Shown: positions 1 through 5,264 of the stretch, piece by piece
How the letters are laid out: each line of letters begins with the position of its first letter
How positions within the stretch are numbered: position 1 is the stretch's first letter
Source of the DNA: JBOFLG01 sp051657745
GTDB taxonomy: Bacteria > Actinomycetota > Actinomycetes > Actinomycetales > Dermatophilaceae
Assembly: GCA_051657745.1 (NCBI GenBank)
Contig: JBOFLG010000162.1
Span: 1-8,911, forward strand
Direction: 5' to 3'
Length of the DNA stretch: 8,911 nucleotides
Program-made: the position numbers and the translations under genes
Notes under the pieces: generated by a model
Databases searched by the model: none
What the model saw: only the letters and a program-made list of their open reading frames with translations
What the model was told of the DNA's origin: nothing

Positions 1-46
1 ACTCATAATCCGCCGGTCGTCGGTTCAAGCCCGACACGCCCCACCA
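1..46 (+). tRNA. tRNA with CAT anticodon, 3' part (probably elongator tRNA-Met)
   Basis: The window opens inside the anticodon arm. The loop CTCATAA (2-8) has anticodon CAT, followed by the 3' half of the anticodon stem (9-13), a 5-nt variable loop, a T-arm with a GTCGG/CCGAC stem around TTCAAGC (19-35), the 3' acceptor strand ACGCCCC (36-42), discriminator A43 and an encoded CCA (44-46). The anticodon stem 3' strand begins TCC rather than the CCC expected for an initiator tRNA, which points to elongator Met. A tRNA-Ile2, in which the C34 of a CAT anticodon is modified to lysidine, cannot be excluded because the D-arm and acceptor 5' strand are outside the window. Confidence 0.9.
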
Positions 47-73
47 CCTCTCACCAGGGATTTCCTGTCCGAG

Positions 74-90
74 CCGCCCTCAGCGGGCGG
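74..90 (+). terminator. hairpin downstream of the tRNA
   Basis: CCGCCC (74-79) and GGGCGG (85-90) form a perfect 6-bp stem with a 5-nt loop, starting 28 nt after the tRNA CCA end. There is no T-tract, as is common for actinobacterial terminators. A role in ending or processing the tRNA transcript is inferred from position only. Confidence 0.4.
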
Positions 91-286
91 TCGCGTGACA
101 TCACACGTGGTGCGAGCGCGCTCGATAGGTGTGGCCATTTCACCCGGTCAGTCGTCCCGGCCGCCGCGCCGAATGCGGGAGCCACAGCGGAGACGGCTCG
201 GAAGCTGCGCTGAATCAGGTGGACGAGCGCCGCAAAACCCCCGCACCTGAGCGACGGCGGCCAGCACCATCACTGTGCTCACGGAA

Positions 287-333
287 GCACGCAGCCGGTG
301 ATGACCGACGGTCGGTCATCACCGGCTGCGTGC
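287..333. terminator. perfect 23-bp inverted repeat, probable (bidirectional) terminator
   Basis: Bases 287-309 and 311-333 are exact reverse complements with one base between them, so the transcript would form a stem of about 22 bp. The right arm ends 8 nt past the stop codon of the - strand lyase-like lipoprotein gene. The structure lies between this gene and the convergent tRNA, so it could end transcription from both sides. No U-tract follows on either strand. The perfect pairing over 23 bp makes chance very unlikely; the terminator role is inferred from position. Confidence 0.75.
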
Positions 334-341
334 AGTGCGAA

Positions 342-1502
342 CTACTTCGCCCAGACCTTGAAATCGTCGAACTGAATGTGGTCGTTGTTGGGGGAGAAGA
401 AATTCTCGTTGTCTTCCTTGCCACCTCGGAAGGTGTGGACCAGAAGGCTGTTGATCTTCACCCCGGACTTGCCGTCCAGCCGGTAAAGCATGTCTGTCTT
501 CGCCAGGGTGCGCTGACCATCGACGAACATCTCCAACACGCCATCACGCTGGCCGGGGGTGTTCATCCGGATGTGCTGCCGGATGGTGTACCACCGGTCA
601 GCGGTAGCACCTTCGAAGAACGAGATGTCCAGGCCGCACTTGGTGGTGGCTGGGTCGCGGTCGGGCGTGTACACGTACGTCACCAATTCGCCCTCCTCCC
701 GCCACATCGCACGCGCGGTAAAGCCATTCTCGTTCGCGTTCACGTCGGTGGTGCACCCGGTCGGCGGCATGTCGACCGTGGAACCCCCGAGGCCCGGCAG
801 TTTGCCGCCGGCCGCCCACTGGAACGTCTTGTCCGGCCCGGTGCCCTCGAAGCGCACCCGGAACTCCAAGGTGGCTTCCTCGGCATCCGGGAAGACCTTG
901 TCGAAGACGAACCCAGAGTTCTTGCTACCGGCGGTGTTCGGCGGGAAGTTTGCGCGCAGCACACCCTGACCGACTGCTGTCTTGGCCGGCCACACGGTGT
1001 CACCACCCTCGAAGCCACGGAGGTCACGTGGGGCGATCTCACCGAAGTCGGCCCCCAGCATGTCGAGCGAGTAGCCCTGCCACTCGGGCGCGGCGTGGTT
1101 GTTGAAGTTCTCGTCGAGCACGATCGCCCCGGCAGCAGGCGCCCCGGCAGCAGGCGCCCCGGCAGCAGGCGCCCCGGCAGCAGGCGCCCCGGCAGCAGGC
1201 GCCCCAGCGGCAGGCGCCCCAGCGGCAGGCGCCCCAGCGGCAGGCGCCCCAGCGGCAGGCGCCCCAGCGGCAGGCGGCGACCCGACCGGCGTCGGTGTCG
1301 CGCTCGATGACATGGTCGGTGTCGCGCTCGACGACGCGGTGGGAGTCGGCGAGGTTGTTGCCGCTGGCGACGCAGACCCAGAGGCAGAGGGTTCTTGGCT
1401 CATCGACACAGTGATCGGGCCGGACGGTTGGCAGCCGGCGAGGACGAGTGGAACGAGTAGGCCGACGGTGCAAGCAGATACGAGGCGCGAAGGGGCGCGC
1501 AT
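342..1502 (-). CDS. secreted lipoprotein with polysaccharide lyase family 14-like domain
   Basis: This 386-residue protein is predicted to be exported, lipid-anchored and to act on a polysaccharide outside the cell. The N-terminus is a lipoprotein signal peptide ending in lipobox LAGC (residues 21-24, Cys24 lipidated). A Ser/Thr/Ala/Pro-rich linker follows (about 25-75), then ten units of AAGAP (about 76-126; last unit AAGAI), then a beta-rich globular domain (about 128-386). That domain has the family hallmarks GGKLPGLGG (232-240), a T-A-R followed by MWR (262-268) and YVY (276-278). In the characterised PL14 alginate lyase vAL-1 the active site is, from memory, Lys, Ser-x-Arg and Tyr-x-Tyr with 12 and 14 residues from Arg to the two Tyr. 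Here Lys234, Arg264, Tyr276 and Tyr278 match with the same Arg-Tyr spacing, but Thr262 replaces Ser. Cys250 and Cys289 could form a disulfide. The start is fixed by GGAGG at 1510-1514 (- strand), 7 nt upstream. The substrate (alginate, glucuronan or other uronic acid polymer) is unknown. Confidence 0.82.
   Translation of the reverse strand: MRAPSRLVSACTVGLLVPLVLAGCQPSGPITVSMSQEPSASGSASPAATTSPTPTASSSATPTMSSSATPTPVGSPPAAGAPAAGAPAAGAPAAGAPAAGAPAAGAPAAGAPAAGAPAAGAPAAGAIVLDENFNNHAAPEWQGYSLDMLGADFGEIAPRDLRGFEGGDTVWPAKTAVGQGVLRANFPPNTAGSKNSGFVFDKVFPDAEEATLEFRVRFEGTGPDKTFQWAAGGKLPGLGGSTVDMPPTGCTTDVNANENGFTARAMWREEGELVTYVYTPDRDPATTKCGLDISFFEGATADRWYTIRQHIRMNTPGQRDGVLEMFVDGQRTLAKTDMLYRLDGKSGVKINSLLVHTFRGGKEDNENFFSPNNDHIQFDDFKVWAK
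1126..1275. repeat. ten tandem 15-bp units in two sequence blocks
   Basis: Ten exact-length 15-bp units lie in frame inside the lyase-like lipoprotein gene. Five copies read GCCCCGGCAGCAGGC (+ strand, 1126-1200), then five read GCCCCAGCGGCAGGC (1201-1275). On the coding strand both give Ala-Ala-Gly-Ala-Pro; the blocks differ only by swapping the order of synonymous codons GCT-GCC and GCC-GCT. The encoded segment is a flexible, probably extended linker between lipid anchor and catalytic domain. Copy number may vary between strains through slippage or unequal recombination. Confidence 0.95.
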
Positions 1503-1509
1503 GGTGGTG

Positions 1510-1514
1510 CCTCC
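1510..1514 (-). promoter_or_regulatory. ribosome binding site of the lyase-like lipoprotein gene
   Basis: The - strand reads GGAGG followed by CACCACC and ATG, a near-ideal Shine-Dalgarno with 7-nt spacing. This settles the start at 1502 and gives the lipoprotein a complete signal peptide. Confidence 0.85.
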
Positions 1515-1556
1515 AGTGGTATCCGCAACGGACGGGGAGAGGTGCGTCGCGTGGGT

Positions 1557-1589
1557 TTGTCGTGACTAATGCGATTGTCGTGACCAATG
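1557..1589. repeat. pair of 15-bp direct repeats upstream of the lyase-like gene
   Basis: TTGTCGTGACTAATG (1557-1571) and TTGTCGTGACCAATG (1575-1589) are direct repeats with one mismatch, separated by 3 bp (18-bp period). They lie 55-87 bp upstream of the lipoprotein start codon in an otherwise unremarkable spacer, where an activator or repressor could bind. No confident -35/-10 pair was found near them, so the regulatory role is inferred from position and repetition. Confidence 0.5.
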
Positions 1590-1728
1590 AGTCTGCCGCA
1601 ACGATTTGGGACGCTAGCAGCGGTGCACCAGCGGCGAGCGGCCCCGACGTGTAGGAAAACCCCTAGTCGTGCGCAGCCTGGACGCCGCTCCCGTCAGGGC
1701 CCTCACCCCAGCAGACGCGGACGGCGGG

Positions 1729-1959
1729 TCAGTCAGCTCGGGGTTCGAGGGCCTCGACGTCGGCTCTGATGGCCTTCGCCTTCTCGGCGCCGATGACCGC
1801 GCCGGCCATGCTCATCGCCTGGGCCGCCGGCATCGACAGAACGCTGCCGAGCAGCGGGTTGTCGCGCATCCCGGGCGCGTGCTGGTCGATGATGGCGACG
1901 ACATCGGGGTCCTCCAGCAGTGTGCGCAGCGTGGTGGTTTCGGGGTCGTAGCGCATCAT
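1729..1959 (-). CDS. small stand-alone protein (76 aa), unknown function
   Basis: This is a real short gene: AAGGAG at 1965-1970 (- strand) lies 5 nt before the first and 8 nt before the second of two adjacent ATG codons (1959 or 1956). The product is acidic and probably helical, without signal peptide or membrane segment. Visible features are LRTLLEDPDVVAIIDQHAPG (residues 11-30), a short NPLLGS turn, MPAAQAMSMAG (43-53) and a final helix with Lys, Glu and Asp to Asp76. The order 'LxxLLxDP - Ile-Asp-x-His-x-Pro-Gly - NP - MP - AG' resembles, from memory, a short domain found at the C-terminus of some actinobacterial glycoside hydrolases and esterases, here encoded alone. The frame stays open upstream across the neighbouring oxidoreductase gene, but that part is antisense-like shadow without a start signal. 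The gene may be expressed from its own promoter in the 209-bp spacer (weak TANNNT motif TAGGTT at 2073-2078, - strand). Function not assigned. Confidence 0.75.
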   Translation of the reverse strand: MMRYDPETTTLRTLLEDPDVVAIIDQHAPGMRDNPLLGSVLSMPAAQAMSMAGAVIGAEKAKAIRADVEALEPRAD

Positions 1960-1964
1960 GGTCT

Positions 1965-1970
1965 CTCCTT
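1965..1970 (-). promoter_or_regulatory. ribosome binding site of the 76-aa protein gene
   Basis: AAGGAG on the - strand precedes a double ATG. It is the main evidence that translation begins here and not in the long upstream open frame. The second ATG (1956) has the more usual 8-nt spacing, so the mature protein could be 75 residues. Confidence 0.8.
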
Positions 1971-2128
1971 GGAATGGGCGGATGAGCGTGGTCGGCTCAC
2001 CGAATACGGCGGCCAGGTGGTCCAGGCGCGATGCTGGCGCCGCCGACAACGGCCCGGACTCGTCCGCTCGGTAACCTAGCCGTCCCGGTGACACCCGTCC
2101 GACCGCTCGGCGAACTGCCCCGTCGAAC

Positions 2129-2142
2129 CGGCCCGAGGGCCG
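2129..2142 (-). terminator. short dyad after the oxidoreductase gene
   Basis: CGGCCC and GGGCCG flank a GA dinucleotide, a perfect 14-bp dyad 27-40 nt beyond the oxidoreductase stop codon on the - strand. It is short and lacks a T-tract, so it is only a candidate end for the permease-oxidoreductase transcript. Readthrough into the small gene is possible. Confidence 0.3.
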
Positions 2143-2168
2143 CTGACGCAGCGACGCAGCGCGTCCGC

Positions 2169-3569
2169 TCAGCTGTCGAATCCGACGCCGGCAGCGTCGA
2201 GCCCGCGGAGCCACAGGTTGCGCCGGCCGGTACGGTCCTCGCGCGCCAAGCTGGCCCGGGTGGCCCGCACTGCTGCCCAGCGCACCGGCTCGGGCGGGAA
2301 CGGCATCGGCTTGCGCCGCACCATCCCCAGCCGGGTCACCTCGGTGTCGCGGCCATCGACGAGGTCGAGCGCCACCTGCGCACCGAACCGGGTCGACGCC
2401 ACCCCAAGCCCGGTGTACCCCACGGCATAGGCGAGCCGGCCGCGCAGCGCGGTGCCGAACACCGGCGTGAACCGCGACGTGGTGTCGATGACGCCCGCCC
2501 ACCGGTGGGTGAACCGCACCCCTTCCAACTGGGGGAAGATCTCGAAAAAGTGCCGCGCCAGCAGGTCGTGCGACTCCGACTGCTCGTGCCGCGGGTCGAT
2601 CCGCCCCGGGAAGTGGTAGTTCGCGTCGTATCCGCCGAACAGCACCCGGTCGTCGAGCGTGCGTCGGTAGTAGTGGAACTGGTTGCCCCCGTCGGTGAGG
2701 CCCTCGCGCCCGCGCCACCCCACGTCATCCAACTGGGATGCCGTCAGCGGCTCGCTCATCAGCACGTGGTCGTACACCGGGAGCGTGTACCAGGCCAGCC
2801 GGGTGAGCACCCCGCGGAACGCCCCCGTGCCGAGCACCACCCGGTCAGCCAGCACACTCCCCCACTCGGTACGTACCCGGATGCCGCCGGCCTCCTCGTC
2901 GAAACCGGTCACCGTGGTGTCCTCGTGCAGCCGCACCCCCAGCCGCTCGGCCGCGTCGGCCAGGCCCCACACCAGGCGGGCTGGGTCGACCAGCCCCACC
3001 GTGGGGTCCACCCAGCCCGCGCGATACCGCGGCGATCGCACCCGCTCGCGAGCGGCATCCGCATCGAGCCAGGTCGCGTCGACGCCGTGCTCGCGGTGCA
3101 GTTCGTACCCCGCGCGGACCGCGTCGTCCTGGTGCTCGGTGAGCGAGAAGGTGATCTCGCCCGGCACGTGGAAGTCGGCCTCGATGCCGTAGCGCTCCAG
3201 CGTCGCGGCGAGCCCGGCCAGGTTCTCGGCGCCGAGCCGTTCGAGCGTGGCCACCTCGGCGGGCCAACAGGACAGCCCCTGAGCCAGCCCGTGGGTAAGC
3301 GACGGCGCCACGAACCCGCCGTTGCGGCCCGATGCGGCGACCCCCAGCCGGCCCCGCTCCACCAGCACGACCTCGCGCGAGGGGTCGCGTTCCTTGGCCT
3401 GGACCGCGGCCCACAGCCCGGTGAACCCGCCGCCGACGACCACCAGGTCGGCCCGGCGAGCCACGCCGGTCAGCGGCAGCCGGGCCGCCGGACGCTCGGG
3501 CCGGTCGGTCCAGAAAACGTCGGGTACGGCATCCGCGAGGGCCTGTCGGATGACGGCCGGGGCGGTCAT
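2169..3569 (-). CDS. FAD-dependent oxidoreductase, DAO family (amino acid/amine oxidase type, PuuB/OrdL/DadA-like)
   Basis: This 466-residue cytosolic flavoenzyme of the D-amino-acid-oxidase superfamily is expected to oxidise an amine or amino acid C-N bond with FAD as cofactor. A dinucleotide-binding motif GGGFTG (46-51) sits in the beta strand VVVGGGFTGLWAA, the conserved acidic residue ending the second strand is Glu71 (VVLVERG), and SGRNGG (80-85) is the signature seen in gamma-glutamylputrescine oxidase and related glycine/D-amino acid oxidases. Near the C-terminus GYTGLGVASTRFG is the second FAD-contacting loop. The length is a little above PuuB (about 426 aa), mainly by an N-terminal extension of about 40 residues. 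The ATG overlaps the permease stop as ATGA, and no Shine-Dalgarno is visible before it, so translation is probably coupled to the permease. The pairing suggests that the permease imports the substrate oxidised here. No aldehyde dehydrogenase or glutamine-synthetase-like partner is in the window, so the substrate stays open. Confidence 0.85.
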   Translation of the reverse strand: MTAPAVIRQALADAVPDVFWTDRPERPAARLPLTGVARRADLVVVGGGFTGLWAAVQAKERDPSREVVLVERGRLGVAASGRNGGFVAPSLTHGLAQGLSCWPAEVATLERLGAENLAGLAATLERYGIEADFHVPGEITFSLTEHQDDAVRAGYELHREHGVDATWLDADAARERVRSPRYRAGWVDPTVGLVDPARLVWGLADAAERLGVRLHEDTTVTGFDEEAGGIRVRTEWGSVLADRVVLGTGAFRGVLTRLAWYTLPVYDHVLMSEPLTASQLDDVGWRGREGLTDGGNQFHYYRRTLDDRVLFGGYDANYHFPGRIDPRHEQSESHDLLARHFFEIFPQLEGVRFTHRWAGVIDTTSRFTPVFGTALRGRLAYAVGYTGLGVASTRFGAQVALDLVDGRDTEVTRLGMVRRKPMPFPPEPVRWAAVRATRASLAREDRTGRRNLWLRGLDAAGVGFDS

Positions 3570-5098
3570 GCGCCGGGCGCCGTCGGGCCGAGGGCGGCTG
3601 TAGCGATCTCCGGCGAGACCTCCTCACCGCCCTTCCGCGAGAAGTACTGCGCGGCGTTGGTGAAGCGGGCGACCAGCATCAGCACCAGGCCCAGCACAAA
3701 GATGCCGATCGCCATGGCGAGCGGGGTACCGACGCCGAGAATCGACTGGCCGGTGTAGGAGTTGTCGGGGTTGGCTTGCTCGCGCACCGCGGCGACGAGC
3801 ATCACCAACAGCACGATCGACCCGACCACTGGCGCCACACCGATCATGAGGAAGGCCCGCACCGACCGTCGCAGGTGCTTGCGCCAGTAGATCGCGCAGG
3901 CAACACCGGTGAGCGAGTAGTAGAACGCCACGACGATGGCGAGCGCTGAGAGCGAGTCGAAGAGGAAGTTCTCGGAGATCGCGCTGCCGACCACGTACCA
4001 GACCACCGCGACGATCCCGATCACCCAGGTGCCGAACCCTGGTGTTCCGTGGTCAGGGTCGACGGTGCGGAAGCGGCGCGGGAAGGCGCCGGCGGCAGCC
4101 ATCGAGAGCGAGGTGCGGGAGGCCGGCAGGATCGTCGTCTGGGTCGCCGCCACACACGAGGTGATGATCGACAGCGACAGCAACCAGCCGAATGGGCCGA
4201 GCACCGCATCGCCCGCGACACCGAAGAGGGCGTCGTTGTCGTCGTACTCCTCCAGCGTCGACAGCCCGAGCGTCCCGACCAGGGCGATGGCGCTGCCGAG
4301 GTAGGTGACGAGCAGCAACACGGTGCTGACCACGGCCGCTTTGCCGGGGGTCGTCTCGGCGTCGCGGCTCTCCTCGGTGAGGTTGACCGCCGCCTCCCAG
4401 CCCCAAAACATGAACACCCCGAGCAGCATCCCGGCGATCAGCGCCGACGCCGGGATGCCGGCCGGGCTGAGCCACTCCAGGCTGAAACTGGCGGCGTCAT
4501 CCGCGACGTTCCCGGTGACCATCCGGCCGATCGCGACGACGACGAACACCAGCAGCGCACCCACCTGGGCCAGCACGAGGTAGCGCTGCACGTGGGCTGA
4601 CAACTCGGTGCCGCGCACGCAAATCCAGGTCATCCCGAGCACGATGGCCACCGCCAGCACGACGATCGCACCTCGCGACTCGGCGAGTGAGTCAGCGCCG
4701 ACCAGCTCGTAGACGTAGCGGGCGGCGACATCGGCCTGGGCGCCGATGACCAGCACGCCGGTGGTGAACACCGCCCAGCCCCCCATCCAGCCGACCCACG
4801 GGCCCATCGCCCGGGTGACCCACGAGAAGGTGGTGCCGCAGTCCTGGTCAGCGCGGTTCATGTAGTAGAACGCGCCGGCGATGAAGAACATCGGCACGAA
4901 CGACACGAGCAAGACCGCCGGAGCTTGGACTCCGACGATCACGACCAGCGAACCAAGCACTGCCGCAACGGAATACGCCGGGGCGGTCGAGTCGAGGCCG
5001 ATGGCGACGCCATCCCAGAACCCGACCGCTTCGGCCTTCAAGCCTTTGTCGACATGCTCCGGTGTGCCGGTGGCCTGGGGGATTCTGGTGTCGTCCAT
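3566..5098 (-). CDS. APC-superfamily amino acid/polyamine permease
   Basis: This 510-residue integral membrane protein has about 12 hydrophobic segments and imports an amino acid or amine, probably by cation or substrate coupling. The N-terminal GFWDGVAIGLDSTAPAYSVA region and the FSWVTRAMGPWVGWMGGW segment are typical of actinobacterial APC transporters, with the substrate-contacting Gly/Ser-rich first helix. The start chosen is ATG 5098, preceded by GAAGGG about 9 nt upstream and by a TATGAT -10 element (5153-5158), giving a leader of about 48 nt. A GTG at 5143 in the same frame would add 15 polar residues and would lie almost at the predicted transcription start, so a near-leaderless longer form (525 aa) is an alternative. 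The stop overlaps the oxidoreductase start by 4 nt. The closest functional guess is uptake of the substrate of that enzyme (a polyamine, amine or amino acid). Confidence 0.85.
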   Translation of the reverse strand: MDDTRIPQATGTPEHVDKGLKAEAVGFWDGVAIGLDSTAPAYSVAAVLGSLVVIVGVQAPAVLLVSFVPMFFIAGAFYYMNRADQDCGTTFSWVTRAMGPWVGWMGGWAVFTTGVLVIGAQADVAARYVYELVGADSLAESRGAIVVLAVAIVLGMTWICVRGTELSAHVQRYLVLAQVGALLVFVVVAIGRMVTGNVADDAASFSLEWLSPAGIPASALIAGMLLGVFMFWGWEAAVNLTEESRDAETTPGKAAVVSTVLLLVTYLGSAIALVGTLGLSTLEEYDDNDALFGVAGDAVLGPFGWLLSLSIITSCVAATQTTILPASRTSLSMAAAGAFPRRFRTVDPDHGTPGFGTWVIGIVAVVWYVVGSAISENFLFDSLSALAIVVAFYYSLTGVACAIYWRKHLRRSVRAFLMIGVAPVVGSIVLLVMLVAAVREQANPDNSYTGQSILGVGTPLAMAIGIFVLGLVLMLVARFTNAAQYFSRKGGEEVSPEIATAALGPTAPGA

Positions 5099-5152
5099 GA
5101 GCGTCAGCCCTTCGCCGGAGCGGGAGCGCCGGGTGCCCGGCACCCCGCGCGG

Positions 5153-5158
5153 ATCATA
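5153..5158 (-). promoter_or_regulatory. -10 element for the permease-oxidoreductase operon
   Basis: The - strand reads TATGAT, one mismatch from TATAAT and a match to the actinobacterial TANNNT. Predicted transcription starts near 5145-5146. No good -35 lies at 17 nt (CGTTTT at best; a TTGACC is only 13 nt away), so the promoter may need an activator. The -35 zone overlaps the 5177-5192 palindrome. Confidence 0.55.
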
Positions 5159-5176
5159 GCGCGCCCCTTGGGGTCA

Positions 5177-5192
5177 AAACGAGGTCTCGTTT
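5177..5192. promoter_or_regulatory. 16-bp inverted repeat, candidate operator
   Basis: AAACGAG-GT-CTCGTTT is a perfect 7-2-7 dyad between the divergent permease and gluA promoters. It covers the -35 zone of the permease promoter. The shape fits a dimeric helix-turn-helix regulator (for example of the TetR, GntR or MarR type), but no regulator gene is in the window. It does not match the AmtR box known from Corynebacterium nitrogen control. Confidence 0.5.
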
Positions 5193-5202
5193 CGATCTCG
5201 AT

Positions 5203-5236
5203 CCGTGGTCATCGGCGGCTAGGCGGTTGACCACGG
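5203..5236. promoter_or_regulatory. 9-bp inverted repeat arms overlapping the gluA -35
   Basis: CCGTGGTCA (5203-5211) and TGACCACGG (5228-5236) are exact reverse complements separated by 16 bp, with centres 25 bp apart. The right arm contains most of the -35 hexamer TTGACC of gluA. The arms could be two half-sites for a dimeric or tetrameric regulator. Confidence 0.45.
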
Positions 5237-5257
5237 GCGAACGTTCGCGACTAAGTT
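5227..5257 (+). promoter_or_regulatory. gluABCD promoter giving a probable leaderless mRNA
   Basis: TTGACC (5227-5232) and TAAGTT (5252-5257, a TANNNT -10) are separated by 19 bp. The -10 ends 7 nt before the A of the gluA ATG, so transcription should begin at or within a base of the start codon. No Shine-Dalgarno precedes gluA, in agreement. A 12-bp palindrome GCGAACGTTCGC (5237-5248) fills the spacer, an ideal place for a repressor. Confidence 0.6.
5237..5248. promoter_or_regulatory. 12-bp palindrome in the gluA promoter spacer
   Basis: GCGAACGTTCGC is a perfect palindrome lying between the -35 and -10 of the glu promoter. Its GAAC and GTTC halves recall the actinobacterial LexA (SOS) box, but that box needs four bases between GAAC and GTTC, which are missing here. 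A repressor site is inferred from placement; the regulator is unknown. Confidence 0.45.
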
Positions 5258-5264
5258 CACCGTC

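Larger units (their letters stand above)
47..341. other. non-coding spacer between tRNA and convergent lipoprotein gene
   Basis: This stretch of about 295 bp has no open frame with a ribosome binding site. It contains a GC-rich hairpin just after the tRNA (74-90), a 12-bp palindrome CGAGCGCGCTCG (113-124) and the long inverted repeat at 287-333. The long + and - frames crossing its right part are antisense or shadow frames of the lipoprotein gene. No integrase gene or repeated tRNA 3' end was seen that would mark an attachment site. Confidence 0.6.

Noticed and set aside
1..341. tRNA-linked integration site of a mobile element
   Set aside because: No duplicated tRNA 3' end, integrase or excision gene is visible, and the neighbouring genes have host-like composition.
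129..1310. 393-codon + strand open frame with RRPGS repeats
   Set aside because: It is antisense to the lyase-like lipoprotein, and its repeats are just another frame of the 15-bp array. The - strand gene has a signal peptide, lipobox and ribosome binding site.
1645..1669. possible hairpin (CGAC...TAGG/CCTA...GTCG) after the small gene
   Set aside because: The pairing is short and interrupted by a 3-base bulge and a TTTT in the loop, so it is not convincing as a terminator.
1960..2718. N-terminal extension of the 76-aa protein to a 329-codon frame
   Set aside because: The upstream part overlaps the oxidoreductase on the same strand in another frame and is low-complexity. AAGGAG directly before the double ATG marks the true start.
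2031..3758. 575-codon + strand open frame
   Set aside because: It is fully antisense to the FAD oxidoreductase and permease end, has no ribosome binding site and an Arg/Pro/His-rich composition typical of shadow frames in GC-rich DNA.
5237..5248. LexA (SOS) box in the gluA promoter
   Set aside because: GAAC and GTTC halves are present but directly abutted; the actinobacterial SOS box needs four bases between them.
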